A program made the translations under genes and the position numbers. Of a DNA stretch of 55,150 bases, positions 27,601 through 35,419 are shown piece by piece (position 1 is the first letter of the stretch; each line of letters starts with the position of its first letter). The stretch is taken from the NCBI RefSeq assembly GCF_005768555.2, contig NZ_VCHX02000181.1:39835-94984 (forward strand), read 5' to 3'. Below the pieces are notes generated by a model. That model searched no databases. It was not told the origin of the DNA and was given only the letters and a program-made list of their open reading frames with translations. Origin of the DNA: Streptomyces sporangiiformans (lineage in GTDB: Bacteria; Actinomycetota; Actinomycetes; Streptomycetales; Streptomycetaceae).

Positions 27601-28589
27601 AGCGGCAACTCGCCGTCGACGCAGGCGGCCCGGCCGTCAAGCCCGTGCCGCTGGAGCGTGTCCCCGCACTGCGCCACAAGGCCGGCGACGCGTCGGTGAC
27701 CGTCACGGGCAAGGGCTTCTCCGTCGTCGTCGACAAGAGGAGCGGGGTCATCACCTCGTACGAGGCGGGCGGCACCCGGCTGATCACCTCCGGGCCCGCG
27801 CCGAACTTCTGGCGGGCGCCGACCGACAACGACTACGGCAACGGTCAGCACACCCGCAACCAGACGTGGCGCGACGCGGGCGCCCGGCGCAAGGTGACGG
27901 ACGTGAGCGTCCGCGCACTGCGCGACAAAGCCGTCGAGATCAAGGTCAGCGGCACGCTGCCGACCACCGTCGAGTCCACGTACACCACCACGTACACGGT
28001 CTTCGGCAACGGCGAGATCAAGGTCGACAACACCCTGCATCCGGGCGCGGCGAGCCTGCCGTACATCCCGGAGGTCGGCACGCTGCTCTTCCTGCCGCGC
28101 CGCCTGGACCGCCTGCACTACTACGGGCGAGGCCCCGAGGAGAACCACTGGGACCGCAACGACGCCACCGATGTGGGCCTTTACTCCGGGACCGTCGCCG
28201 GACAGTGGACCTCCTACATCCGCCCGCAGGAGAACGGCAACAAGACCGACGTCCGCTGGGTCGCCCTGACCGACCGGAGCGGCGAGGGGCTGCTTGTTTC
28301 CGGCGAGCCGCTCCTCGAGATCAACGCCTCCCACTTCACCCCGGAGGACCTGTCGGTCGGGACGCGCCACGACTTCCAGCTCACTCCGCGGGACGCGGTC
28401 GTCCTGCGGCTGAACCACCGGCAGATGGGCGTGGGCGGCGACAACAGCTGGGGCGCGCACACGCACGACGAGTACAAGCTCTTCGCCAACCGCGACTACT
28501 CCTACACCTACCGGCTGCGACCCCTGACCGACGTCGACCGGGCGATGGCGGCCTCACGCCGGCCCACGGCAGGGGAGTTCTCCGGGTAG
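24627..28589 (+). CDS. secreted GH2 beta-galactosidase with LamG-like insertion
   Basis: A 1320-residue exported enzyme, clearly longer than LacZ (about 1020). A twin-arginine signal (VSRRRLLEGGAAVLGALTL) opens the protein. GH2 sugar-binding, Ig-like and TIM-barrel domains follow, with acid/base Glu530 in WSLGNEAGGG and nucleophile Glu594 in VMIEYSHSMGNS. Residues about 660-820 are an inserted concanavalin/LamG-like domain (LTLEAWVTP, GTLTLYVDGAVKATR, FSGTIRRARVYARALS), then the LacZ small-chain domains resume. A TTA codon lies in the insert (26730-26732). I chose ATG 24627 by its distance from GAGGAAGG; ATG 24621 is in frame. The insert probably binds carbohydrate. Confidence 0.92.
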   Translation: MPHPHPHVSPTDRPHHPERAVVSRRRLLEGGAAVLGALTLSASSAVAHPTGRREAADGSPEWNGNIDVFQLGTEPPHTTLMPYADVRQSLAGDRTRSPYRQSLDGKWKFAYADRPDDRDTDFYRTDVDDSSWDTIPVPSAWQLHGYDFPIYINITYPWWGPNGLGEEAQPPTAPTRYNPVGQYRRTFTVPRNWSGRRTFLHFEGVKSAHYVWINGELVGYHEDSYVPAEYDITPHLKPGTNQIAVEVYRYSDGDWLEDQDMIRLSGIFRSVYLYSTPAVHLRDFKLDTPLSDDHTAAELSVTADVRDYGGGKGGAHGDGGGKYSVETQLYDARGHAVWPRPLHQAVDLGSAPAGEDVTVRAAKAVPAPKLWSAEHPYLYTAVLRLRDPAGKVIETLSHRVGIREFALKDGLMRINGKPVSFRGTNRHEMHPDRGTALTRADMVRDMEVLKRININSVRTSHYPNNPLWYELADEYGLYLVDETNLETHGIRDEYPGDHADWSKACVARAQNMVHRDKNHASVVIWSLGNEAGGGSTFVAMHDWIRSYDPTRVIQYEGDDRPGISDIRSEMYESPARVEARAKDTGDTRPYVMIEYSHSMGNSTGNFKKYWDVVRRHDVLQGGWIWDFVDQSLSSPTPTRALFTEAGPGALRGEIQAGSATFDREKGVSGSTVFARDTGLDITGSLTLEAWVTPHVTGYHQPLLAKGDTQYALKQTNKNLEFFIHGGGQWVTASWALPDGWTGKEHHIAGVFDAEAGTLTLYVDGAVKATRTTTRRPGSNTAPLTLATDADNPTREFSGTIRRARVYARALSAAEIASDGRGPGDDGVRFWFDAATVKVTEKRPKERTFFAYGGDWGDHPNDGAFVADGIVTADRGHTGKAAEVKQIYQAINAAPASGGDTVTSGRVTLTNEYLFTNVREFDGRWALVADGEVVQRGKLSRAQLDVPPLSSKEITVPVRLPDDPAPGTEYFLQLSFTTKEPTKWAKAGFEVAKRQLAVDAGGPAVKPVPLERVPALRHKAGDASVTVTGKGFSVVVDKRSGVITSYEAGGTRLITSGPAPNFWRAPTDNDYGNGQHTRNQTWRDAGARRKVTDVSVRALRDKAVEIKVSGTLPTTVESTYTTTYTVFGNGEIKVDNTLHPGAASLPYIPEVGTLLFLPRRLDRLHYYGRGPEENHWDRNDATDVGLYSGTVAGQWTSYIRPQENGNKTDVRWVALTDRSGEGLLVSGEPLLEINASHFTPEDLSVGTRHDFQLTPRDAVVLRLNHRQMGVGGDNSWGAHTHDEYKLFANRDYSYTYRLRPLTDVDRAMAASRRPTAGEFSG

Positions 28590-28622
28590 CGCATCGCGGC
28601 GGGCCCCGTCACCGCAGGTCCG

Positions 28623-29306
28623 TCACTGCGGGGGCAGCGGTGCCGGTCGTACCAGGCCCGACTGGTAGGCGATGACGACCAGTTGGGCGCGGTCGCGTAC
28701 GTCGAGCTTGGTCATGGCGCGCTGGACGTGGGTGCGTACGGTCAGCGGGCTGAGCACGAGGACGTCGGCGATCTCGCTGTTCGACTTCCCCTCGGCGGCC
28801 AGGGCCATCACCTCGCGTTCACGGGCGGTGAGAGCGGCGAGACGTTCGGGCGGCGCCAGGTGGTTGCCGGCTTCCGGGGTGGCGAGGAAGCGGCTGATGA
28901 GGGTACGCGTGGCGACGGGCGAGAGGAGGGACTCGCCCGCGGCCACGGTGCGGATGCCGTCGAGGAGCGCATCGGCGGTGACGTCCTTGCCGAGGAAGCC
29001 GCTCGCGCCGGCACGGAGGGCCTGGGCGACGTACTTGTCGGTCTCGAAGGTGGTCAGGATGAGAACGCGGGTGGCGGACAGGTCCGGGTCGGCGCACAGG
29101 GTGGCGGTCGCGGCCAGGCCGTCGGTGCCGGGCATACGGATGTCCATGAGGACGACATCGGGGCGGTGGACCCGGGTGAGGTCGACCGCCTCGCTGCCGT
29201 CGGTGGCCTCCGCGACCACTTCCATGTCGTCGGAGGAGTCTATGAGGATCCGGAAGGTGGCTCTGAGGAGGGCTTGGTCGTCGGCGAGCAGGATGCGGAT
29301 GGCCAT
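28623..29306 (-). CDS. NarL/LuxR-family response regulator
   Basis: A 227-residue regulator. Receiver domain with LLADDQALLRATF, phospho-acceptor Asp in DVVLMDIRMPGTDG and Lys in GFLGKDVTADALL. The LuxR helix-turn-helix is LTAREREVMALAAEGKSNSE. It overlaps the 3' end of the kinase gene by 67 bases, an unusually long overlap that forces translational coupling. It is convergent with the beta-galactosidase gene 33 bases away. Confidence 0.92.
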   Translation of the reverse strand: MAIRILLADDQALLRATFRILIDSSDDMEVVAEATDGSEAVDLTRVHRPDVVLMDIRMPGTDGLAATATLCADPDLSATRVLILTTFETDKYVAQALRAGASGFLGKDVTADALLDGIRTVAAGESLLSPVATRTLISRFLATPEAGNHLAPPERLAALTAREREVMALAAEGKSNSEIADVLVLSPLTVRTHVQRAMTKLDVRDRAQLVVIAYQSGLVRPAPLPPQ

Positions 29307-30511
29307 GTGATCTGTTCTTCCGGTTCTTTGGGGTCAGTGTGCAGCGGTAGTTGGGTGGTCACCTCGAAGCCGCCCTGGGGGCGGTGGCCGGCCTGGAGGT
29401 CACCGCCGATGGAGTGGGCCCGCTCGCGCATGCCGATGAGGCCGAAGCCGCGGCCCGGCGACGGGGTGGTGGCCGCTGTGGTGGTTCCGTCGTCACAGAC
29501 CGTGACGGTCAAGCGGTCTTGGGAGTAGGCGAGTCGTACGTACGCTGCCTTCGCGGCGGCGTGCTTGGTGACGTTGGTGAGGGCCTCCTGCACGATACGG
29601 AACGCGGTGAGGTCCACTCCTGGTGACAGAGGCCGCGGTGTGCCGTCCGTGGTGACGGTGACCTCGAGACCGGCGGTCCTGCACGCGTCCGTCAGCTCGG
29701 GGAGCCGCGCGAGTCCGGGGGCTGGTTCCAGCGGGGCGTCGGGGTCGTTCGCCTGGCGCATCAGGCCGACGGTGGCCTTGAGTTCGCGCAGCGCCGAGGA
29801 CGTCGTACCGGACAGGTCGTCGAGGATCTGCTGGACGCGGTCGGGGTGGGTGCGCGACAGGTGTGCCGCGGTGCCGGCCTGGGCGTTGGCCAGAGCCAGG
29901 TGGTGGGCGACGACATCGTGCAGCTCGCGGGCGATGCGCATGCGCTCCTCGGCGACCCGCAGGCGTGCCTCCTCCTCGCGGGTGCGTTCGGCGTGGTCGG
30001 CGCGGGCCTGCACGGCCTCCATGTAGGAGAGCCGCAGCCTGGCCGCGCTGCCGGCGGCTACCGGCAGCAGCACCCAGATGGTGGGGGCGAGCGTCTTGAG
30101 GACCAGCGGGTAGTCGACGGGGTCGATGAGCACGGCATTGGTCACCAGGAGCACGACGGTGACCAGGAGGTAGCAGCGTGTGGTCCTGCGGTCGGTGAGA
30201 GCGGCCAGCCAGTAGAGCGCCGACATGACCGGTGCCATCAGGAGGGGGTTGAGCATGTAGCCCAGCGAGCTGGAGGCCATGGCACAGACCGTGGTGACGA
30301 TGACGGTGGTACGCGGATACTCGCGATGCCTCAGCAGAGCGATGCAGGAGACGGCCGCGAGGAGCACGGCGAGCTCGTCCTGGTCCGGCGGCTCGACCTC
30401 CGGGATGTTGAGCGAGCCACCGAGGACGGCGAAGCCGAACAGCACGACGGCTGCCGCCGCGTCGGACAGGCGGGGATGGCGATCCGCGTATCGCTCCAGG
30501 CTGAGGGTCAT
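29240..30511 (-). CDS. sensor histidine kinase, NarL/DesK type
   Basis: A 423-residue kinase with several N-terminal membrane segments (about residues 20-160), coiled-coil linker, HisKA_3 motif MRIARELHDVVAHHLA and HATPase end GRGFGLIGMRERAH. The start is taken as ATG 30511 (MTLSLERYADR) after GGAG; an in-frame ATG at 30541 is possible. The last about 20 residues are read from DNA that also encodes the regulator's N-terminus and are Ser/Pro-rich, so the C-terminal tail is probably non-functional. The signal is unknown; an MMPL exporter stump lies upstream. Confidence 0.9.
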   Translation of the reverse strand: MTLSLERYADRHPRLSDAAAAVVLFGFAVLGGSLNIPEVEPPDQDELAVLLAAVSCIALLRHREYPRTTVIVTTVCAMASSSLGYMLNPLLMAPVMSALYWLAALTDRRTTRCYLLVTVVLLVTNAVLIDPVDYPLVLKTLAPTIWVLLPVAAGSAARLRLSYMEAVQARADHAERTREEEARLRVAEERMRIARELHDVVAHHLALANAQAGTAAHLSRTHPDRVQQILDDLSGTTSSALRELKATVGLMRQANDPDAPLEPAPGLARLPELTDACRTAGLEVTVTTDGTPRPLSPGVDLTAFRIVQEALTNVTKHAAAKAAYVRLAYSQDRLTVTVCDDGTTTAATTPSPGRGFGLIGMRERAHSIGGDLQAGHRPQGGFEVTTQLPLHTDPKEPEEQITWPSASCSPTTKPSSEPPSGSS

Positions 30512-30644
30512 CGGATACTCCGGTCGGATGAGTGGAACCATGATGGACGACGCCTCGGCCGAGCACGGCCCCGCGTCCGCGGAACGGCGGACGAGGGCCG
30601 CCCGTGTCCACTACGGGCGGCCCTCGGGCGCGGATCTGGGGGGA

Positions 30645-30985
30645 TCAGACGCGCGCCGTCTCGAGGCCGGCCGGGTCGGTCGTCGACGCGGTCGTGGCCG
30701 TGGTCGTCGGCTGGCTCCCGGCCGGGACGGTGGGGGAGTGGCGGGTGAGCGCCTCGCCCTCCACGTCGACGCGGGGCAGCATCCGGTCCAGCCAGTGGGG
30801 CAGGTACCAGGCTTTGTCGCCGAGCAGGGCGAGGATCGCGGGCACGATCGCCATGCGGACGACGAAGGCGTCGAACAGAACCGTGATGGCCAGGCCGAAG
30901 CCGATCATCTTGATCATGGATTCGCCGACGCCGATGAACCCGGCGAAGACCAGCGCCGCCGGAAGGCCGAGCGGCCCAGTCGATG
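30645..30985 (-). pseudogene. C-terminal stump of an MMPL/RND-type exporter
   Basis: The minus strand reads GPLGLPAALVFAGFIGVGES, MIKMIGFGLAITVLFDAFVV and RMAIVPAILALLGDKAWYLP, then a disordered Thr-rich tail. These are the last transmembrane helices and C-terminus of an MmpL-like exporter, normally 700 or more residues. Sequence upstream of about 30985 is unrelated, so at least 80 percent of the gene is lost. Such exporters often sit beside NarL-type two-component pairs. Confidence 0.7.
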
Positions 30986-31288
30986 GAGGAAAGTAGCCAT
31001 GAGGCAGGAGGTCTCCACATCTGATCTCGGGGACCTCCCCAGGCTCTCCGAGCACGGCCTCCGCGTCGTCGTGCGCCTGCCGACAATCCCGGCTACTGAG
31101 AACGCAGTACATGCCGACCCGCGTGTAGTCCTTGATGAGTACGTCGTGGACGAGTGCGTCCTGGATGAAGCAGGTCCTGGATCAGCACGTCCGGGGCGAG
31201 GCCGAGTGGGCGGGGCCCCAGGTACATGTCGGATTCTCGCCAGCCACGGCCATGACCGTGGCTGATGCTGGAGGGCATGCTGAACGGG
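30986..31288. other. intergenic region between MMPL stump and alkylation-repair genes
   Basis: About 300 bases. A plus-strand frame from ATG 30999 to 31265 (MRQEVSTSDLGDLPRL and so on, 88 codons) is open but has a repetitive acidic middle and a Gly/Arg tail, and I cannot support it as a gene. It marks the deletion edge that removed the exporter. Confidence 0.4.
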
Positions 31289-32773
31289 ATGCACACCGAC
31301 ACCGAGCGCTGCGTACGCGCCGTCCAGTCGAAGGACGCCCGCTTCGACGGATGGTTCTACACGGCGGTGCTGACCACGCGGATCTACTGCCGGCCCAGCT
31401 GCCCCGTCGTGCCGCCGAAGCCGGAGAACATGACCTTCTACCCGAGCGCGGCCGCCTGTCAGCAGGCCGGATTCCGGGCCTGCAAGCGGTGCCGCCCGGA
31501 CACCAGCCCCGGTTCGCCCGAGTGGAACCAGCGCGCCGACGTGGTCGCCCGCGCGATGCGGCTGATCGGCGACGGAGTGGTGGACCGCGAGGGCGTTCCC
31601 GGCCTCGCGACGCGGCTCGGCTACAGCACCCGGCAGATCGAGCGTCAGCTCCTCGCCGAGCTGGGCGCCGGACCGCTCGCCCTCGCCCGCGCCCAGCGCG
31701 CCCAGACCGCACGCCTCCTCATCGAGACGACCCCGGTCCCGATGGCCGAGATCGCCTTCGCGGCGGGCTTCTCCTCCATCCGCACCTTCAACGACACGGT
31801 CCGCGAGGTCTTCGCCCTCTCACCGAGCGAGCTGCGCGCCCGGGTGCCCAAGAACCGCGCCAACTCGACCAGTACACCAGGTGTGTTGACGCTTCGTCTG
31901 CCCTTCCGGGCCCCACTCAACCCCGACAACCTCTTCGGTCACCTCGTCGCCACCGCCGTACCCGGCGTCGAGGAGTGGCACGACGGCGCCTACCGGCGCA
32001 CCCTGCGCCTGCCCTACGGCCACGGCGTCGTCGCGCTCACTCCGAAGCCCGACCACATCGGCTGCCGGCTCACCCTCAGCGACATGCGTGATCTGCCCGT
32101 CGCCATCAGCCGCTGCCGCCGCATGCTCGACCTGGACGCGGATCCGGTGGCGGTCGACGACCAGTTGCGTACGGATCCACTGCTCGCGCCCCTCGTCGAC
32201 AAGGCACCGGGCCGCAGGGTGCCGCGCACCGTCGACGAGGCCGAGTTCGCCGTACGCGCGGTGCTCGGTCAGCAGGTGTCCACGGCCGCCGCCCGTACCC
32301 ACGCGGCACGCCTGGTCACGGCTCACGGCGAAGCCGTCGACGATCCCGAAGGCGGCCTCACCCACCTCTTTCCCTCCACCGAGGCGCTGGCCGCGCTCGA
32401 CCCCGAGGCACTAGCGATGCCGGCCACCCGCCGCGCCACCCTCACCACCCTCGTACACCAACTCGCTGAGCAGACCCTCCACTTGGGCGTCGAGAGCGAC
32501 TGGGAGGAGACCCGCGCCCGACTGCTGGCGCTGCCCGGGTTCGGGCCGTGGACCGTCGACGTCATCGCGATGCGCGCCCTCGGCGACCCCGACGCCTTTC
32601 TGCCCACCGATCTCGGCGTCCGGCGCGCCGCACAGGGGTTGGGACTGGCGTCCACACCCGCCGCGCTCACGGCCCACGCCGCGGCCTGGCGTCCCTGGCG
32701 GGCGTACGCCGTCCAGTACCTGTGGGCGACCGACAACCACCCGATCAACTTCCTTCCCGGGGAGCCCCGTTGA
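31289..32773 (+). CDS. alkA: Ada-AlkA fusion: alkylation-response regulator / 3-methyladenine DNA glycosylase
   Basis: A 494-residue fusion. Residues 1-75 are the Ada zinc domain with all four cysteines (RIYCRPSC, ACKRC; Cys34, 38, 65, 68), one of which accepts methyl from DNA phosphotriesters and switches the protein to an activator. Residues about 85-185 are an AraC-type helix-turn-helix (MAEIAFAAGFSSIRTFNDTV). The rest is AlkA with helix-hairpin-helix LPGFGPWTVDVIAMRALG and catalytic Asp441 in PTDLGV. The start MHTDTERC fits the family; an ATG at 31277 is in frame nearer the GGAGGG. It is translationally coupled to ogt. Confidence 0.93.
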   Translation: MHTDTERCVRAVQSKDARFDGWFYTAVLTTRIYCRPSCPVVPPKPENMTFYPSAAACQQAGFRACKRCRPDTSPGSPEWNQRADVVARAMRLIGDGVVDREGVPGLATRLGYSTRQIERQLLAELGAGPLALARAQRAQTARLLIETTPVPMAEIAFAAGFSSIRTFNDTVREVFALSPSELRARVPKNRANSTSTPGVLTLRLPFRAPLNPDNLFGHLVATAVPGVEEWHDGAYRRTLRLPYGHGVVALTPKPDHIGCRLTLSDMRDLPVAISRCRRMLDLDADPVAVDDQLRTDPLLAPLVDKAPGRRVPRTVDEAEFAVRAVLGQQVSTAAARTHAARLVTAHGEAVDDPEGGLTHLFPSTEALAALDPEALAMPATRRATLTTLVHQLAEQTLHLGVESDWEETRARLLALPGFGPWTVDVIAMRALGDPDAFLPTDLGVRRAAQGLGLASTPAALTAHAAAWRPWRAYAVQYLWATDNHPINFLPGEPR

Positions 32774-33252
32774 AGCAGCACCACGTCATCGACAGCCCGT
32801 ACGGACCACTCACCCTCGTCGCCACGGACGGCTCCCTGTCCGGCCTCTACATGACCGATCAGCGCCACCGCCCGCCGGAGGAGACCTTCGGGGAACCCGA
32901 CGACACGCCTTTCGGTGAGGTGATGGACGAGCTGCGGGCCTATTTCGCGGGCGAGTTGAAGGAGTTCACCGTCCCCCTGCGGCTGGACGGGACGCCGTTC
33001 CAGCGCTCCGTGTGGGAACAGCTCCGGAAGATCCCGTACGGCGAGACCCGCACGTACGGCGCACTCGCCGACGCCCTCGGCAGCCCCAAGGCATCGCGTG
33101 CGGTGGGCCTCGCCAACGGCAAGAACCCGGTCGGGATCATCGTGCCCTGCCACCGCGTGGTGGGCGCCGACGGCAGCCTCACCGGCTACGGCGGCGGCCT
33201 GGACCGCAAGCAACGGCTGCTGGACTTCGAAAGGGGAAGCGCCCTCTTCTAG
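32770..33252 (+). CDS. ogt: methylated-DNA-[protein]-cysteine S-methyltransferase
   Basis: A 160-residue suicide repair protein that moves the methyl group of O6-methylguanine to its own cysteine. The active-site motif IIVPCHRVVGADG (Cys127) and the DNA-binding helix YGALADALGSPKASRAVG are intact. TTG start at 32770 overlaps the AlkA stop as TTGA, with GGGGAG upstream; an upstream in-frame extension is arginine-rich shadow sequence. The TAG stop sits directly at the edge of an IS1380-end-like sequence. Confidence 0.92.
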   Translation: MKQHHVIDSPYGPLTLVATDGSLSGLYMTDQRHRPPEETFGEPDDTPFGEVMDELRAYFAGELKEFTVPLRLDGTPFQRSVWEQLRKIPYGETRTYGALADALGSPKASRAVGLANGKNPVGIIVPCHRVVGADGSLTGYGGGLDRKQRLLDFERGSALF

Positions 33253-33318
33253 CCTCGGGCTTTCACCAGGGGTGCCGTCCGGCAGGTGGTCGAGAACGCA
33301 GAAAGTGCCCCTGAGCGT
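33250..33318 (+). repeat. solitary IS1380-type left-end remnant
   Basis: TAGCCTCGGGCTTTCACC followed by GTGCCGTCCGGCAGGTGGTC and AGAAAGTGCCCCTGA matches, with scattered changes, the left end of the IS1380-type element at 34738 (TAGCCTCGCGCTTTCATG, GGGTGGTC, AAAAGTGCCTCTGA). Both copies point the same way. No transposase follows this copy. Confidence 0.65.
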
Positions 33319-33433
33319 CCGCCGCTATCGCAACGGCAAGCTGCTGACCAAGCGCGAGAAGGCCGACGCCGAGAGCATGGTTACACTCGTCCGAGCCGTG
33401 CTCCAGCACGGGGGCGTACTGCCCTCCCCGTGA
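33319..33433 (+). pseudogene. C-terminal fragment of an unrecognised gene
   Basis: A frame running out of the IS end reads RRYRNGKLLTKREKADAESM, VTLVRAVLQHGGVLPSP, stop. The charged amphipathic helix and clean end look like a real C-terminus, but no start is present and I do not recognise the family. It was probably cut off by the element whose end precedes it. Confidence 0.35.
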
Positions 33434-33559
33434 CGCCCGTAAAGGAATCCTTACCCCAGTAGGAAAAACACTGGGCACAAACTCCGAAACCCTGATTGCC
33501 TCGCATTCTCCGGCCCATATACGCTCCCGCCCAATCCTCAACGGAGACGGGAGTCGGAT

Positions 33560-33854
33560 ATGGCTCAGGAAGTCCGGCAAGCAAAGCCGGACGTAATATC
33601 TGCCGGGGCGATGACGCCCCTCGACACCATAGCGGCGCAACGGATCCGTATCGCTCTCCGCTTTTTCCGCGGTGAGGTGCCTCTTCTTCCTCCCGCTGCC
33701 CATCCTCGGCCTGTTCACCTCGACGCTCGACGGTGTCGTCGGCGGCGGCCTGACCTGGGCCTGGATCTACGCGTTCGCACAGTTCGCCGTCGCCCACACC
33801 GGACAGTCCACCTTCCGGTCCCTGCGGCTCAAGGCCCTGATCGGAGTCAGCTGA
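33560..33854 (+). pseudogene. DUF485-like small membrane protein, frameshifted
   Basis: An ATG at 33560 opens MAQEVRQAKPDVISAGAMT, and a second frame from about 33672 reads RCLFFLPLPILGLFTSTLDG then GLTWAWIYAFAQFAVAH. Together they give the two-helix profile of DUF485-type inner-membrane proteins, but they are in different frames joined near 33660-33675. Either a frameshift has killed the gene or a GTG at 33672 starts a shortened 60-residue protein. The stop is 1 base before the hydrolase ATG. Confidence 0.5.
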
Positions 33855-33855
33855 C

Positions 33856-34740
33856 ATGACAACAGAGGACAGAGAGGACATCGGCATGGAGACGGACTCG
33901 CTCGTCGAGGACGGCATCAGATCGGTCACGGTCACGGGAGCGGGCGGAGTGCCGCTGAACGTGCTCGACGCCGGACCCGAGGACGCGCCGGCCGTCATAC
34001 TGCTCCACGGCTTCGCCCAGTCCGCCCGCAGTTGGCTCCACCAGCTCACCGCCCCGGGGCCGATCCGGGTGGTCGCTCCCGACCTGCGTGGCCACGGTCA
34101 CTCCGGAAAGCCCGACTCCGGCTGCCTTGACGAGCGGGTTTGGGCCGACGACGTGGCGGCCGTGATCGAGGGGCTGCGGCTCGACAGGCCGGTCCTGGGC
34201 GGCTGGTCCTACGGCGGGCTAGTGGCCCTCGACTACGTCGCGGTGCACGGCGACTCAGCCCTGTCGGGGCTGCTCACCGTGGACGCAAGCCTGCTGGCGG
34301 GCGTTCCCGGCGCGGAACGGATGTTCGGCCCGGACTTCGTGGCCCTGCTGCCGGAGCTGGTGAACGACGACGGCGAGAGCACCGTCGAGGCCCGCCGAAA
34401 ACTGCTGGAGGTGTCGACCGAGCGCCCCCTCGCCGACGACACGGCACAGACCCTGCTCGACGCGAGCCTGCTGACGCCGCCCCGCGTCTGTGCCGCACTG
34501 CTGCAACGTCCGCTGGACCGCAGTGCGGCGGCGGCCGGTGTCACCGTGCCCTGGCTGGCCGTCCAGGGCGGCCGGGACCGGATCGTCGCGCCGGCCGCGG
34601 CGGAACACATCGCCGCCGTCCAGCCCGCCGCGCAGGTGCGGCTGTGGGAAGGGTCGGGACACTCACCGTTCCTGGAGGAACCCGACCTATTCAACGAGCA
34701 GTTGATCGCCTTTGTCACGCGTTCCGCCTCCGGGGCCTAG
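33856..34740 (+). CDS. alpha/beta hydrolase
   Basis: A 294-residue hydrolase. Oxyanion loop ILLHGFAQSARSW, nucleophile elbow GGWSYGGLVAL (Ser), acidic residue in VQGGRDRIVAP and catalytic His in WEGSGHSPFLEEP are all present, so it should be active; esters, epoxides or lactones are possible substrates. ATG at 33856; an in-frame ATG at 33886 is an alternative. The last codon and TAG lie inside the left end of the IS1380-type element, so the natural C-terminus may have been replaced. Confidence 0.88.
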   Translation: MTTEDREDIGMETDSLVEDGIRSVTVTGAGGVPLNVLDAGPEDAPAVILLHGFAQSARSWLHQLTAPGPIRVVAPDLRGHGHSGKPDSGCLDERVWADDVAAVIEGLRLDRPVLGGWSYGGLVALDYVAVHGDSALSGLLTVDASLLAGVPGAERMFGPDFVALLPELVNDDGESTVEARRKLLEVSTERPLADDTAQTLLDASLLTPPRVCAALLQRPLDRSAAAAGVTVPWLAVQGGRDRIVAPAAAEHIAAVQPAAQVRLWEGSGHSPFLEEPDLFNEQLIAFVTRSASGA

Positions 34741-34842
34741 CCTCGCGCTTTCATGAATCGTGGTGTCCAACGGGTGGTCAGACAAACGAAAAGTGCCTCT
34801 GACCAGCAAGATATCGGTAGCCCAGACACCGTGACGCAAGGC

Positions 34843-35335
34843 GCGCGCGGTGCACGATCCGGGGAAGGTTCTGCTGGATGTGGCCCCACGTCCGCGAACG
34901 CGTCTGGAAGCCGGCCGGACAAGCGGGCCCGGACGCCGGCGGACAGGTGATCGTCGACATCGACGGGGTGCTCGTGCTGGCCCACTCAGAGAAACAGGAC
35001 GCCGCGACCTGGAAGAAGACGTTCGGACACCACCCGTCGCCCTGGCCCAGCTGCCGAAGAAGTACCGGAGCGGACGGCAGACACTGATCCGGGCCGACTC
35101 CGGCGGCGGCACCCACGAGAACGCCCGCACCCCGGCGCCCAGTTGCGCTTCACCGACGCCGACGGACTACGGCTGACCTGCTTCGCCACCAGCACCACCC
35201 ACGCGGCGATCGCCGCCCTCGAACTGTCCACCGCCAGCGGGCGAGAGCCGAGGACTGCAAGCCCTGACCGGCCGGGCCCGGCTCTGGGAGCCCCGCCGCC
35301 TGCGGATCCGTCTCTTCTCCGCCGCCGCCCAGCTA
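34843..35335 (+). pseudogene. IS1380 transposase remnant, 5' part
   Basis: Frames read VDIDGVLVLAHSEKQDAATW (the Asp-containing core of IS1380 transposases), then ALAQLPKKYRS, TLIRADSGGGTHE, LRFTDADGLRLTCFATSTTH, and ALTGRARLWEPRRLRIRLFS at the edge of the insertion. Several frameshifts separate these blocks, and roughly the first 130 residues are missing between the element's left end and this point. It is not functional. Confidence 0.75.
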
Positions 35336-35365
35336 GTGCTGTGACCGCATAGGTTCGCCGGGTTG
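35336..35365 (+). repeat. left terminal inverted repeat of the IS630-type unit
   Basis: Thirty bases beginning GTGCTGTGACCGCATAGGTT, immediately after the TA at 35334-35335. It matches the reverse complement of the right repeat with one mismatch. Confidence 0.85.
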
Positions 35366-35419
35366 GTGGTCCTGGCGGTTGGATGTGCGGTGACGTCCTT
35401 TCCGCCTGCTGGAGGCGCG

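Noticed and set aside
30999..31265. 88-codon plus-strand frame before the Ada-AlkA gene
   Set aside because: Repetitive acidic middle, Gly/Arg tail and no recognisable fold; probably chance reading in deletion debris.
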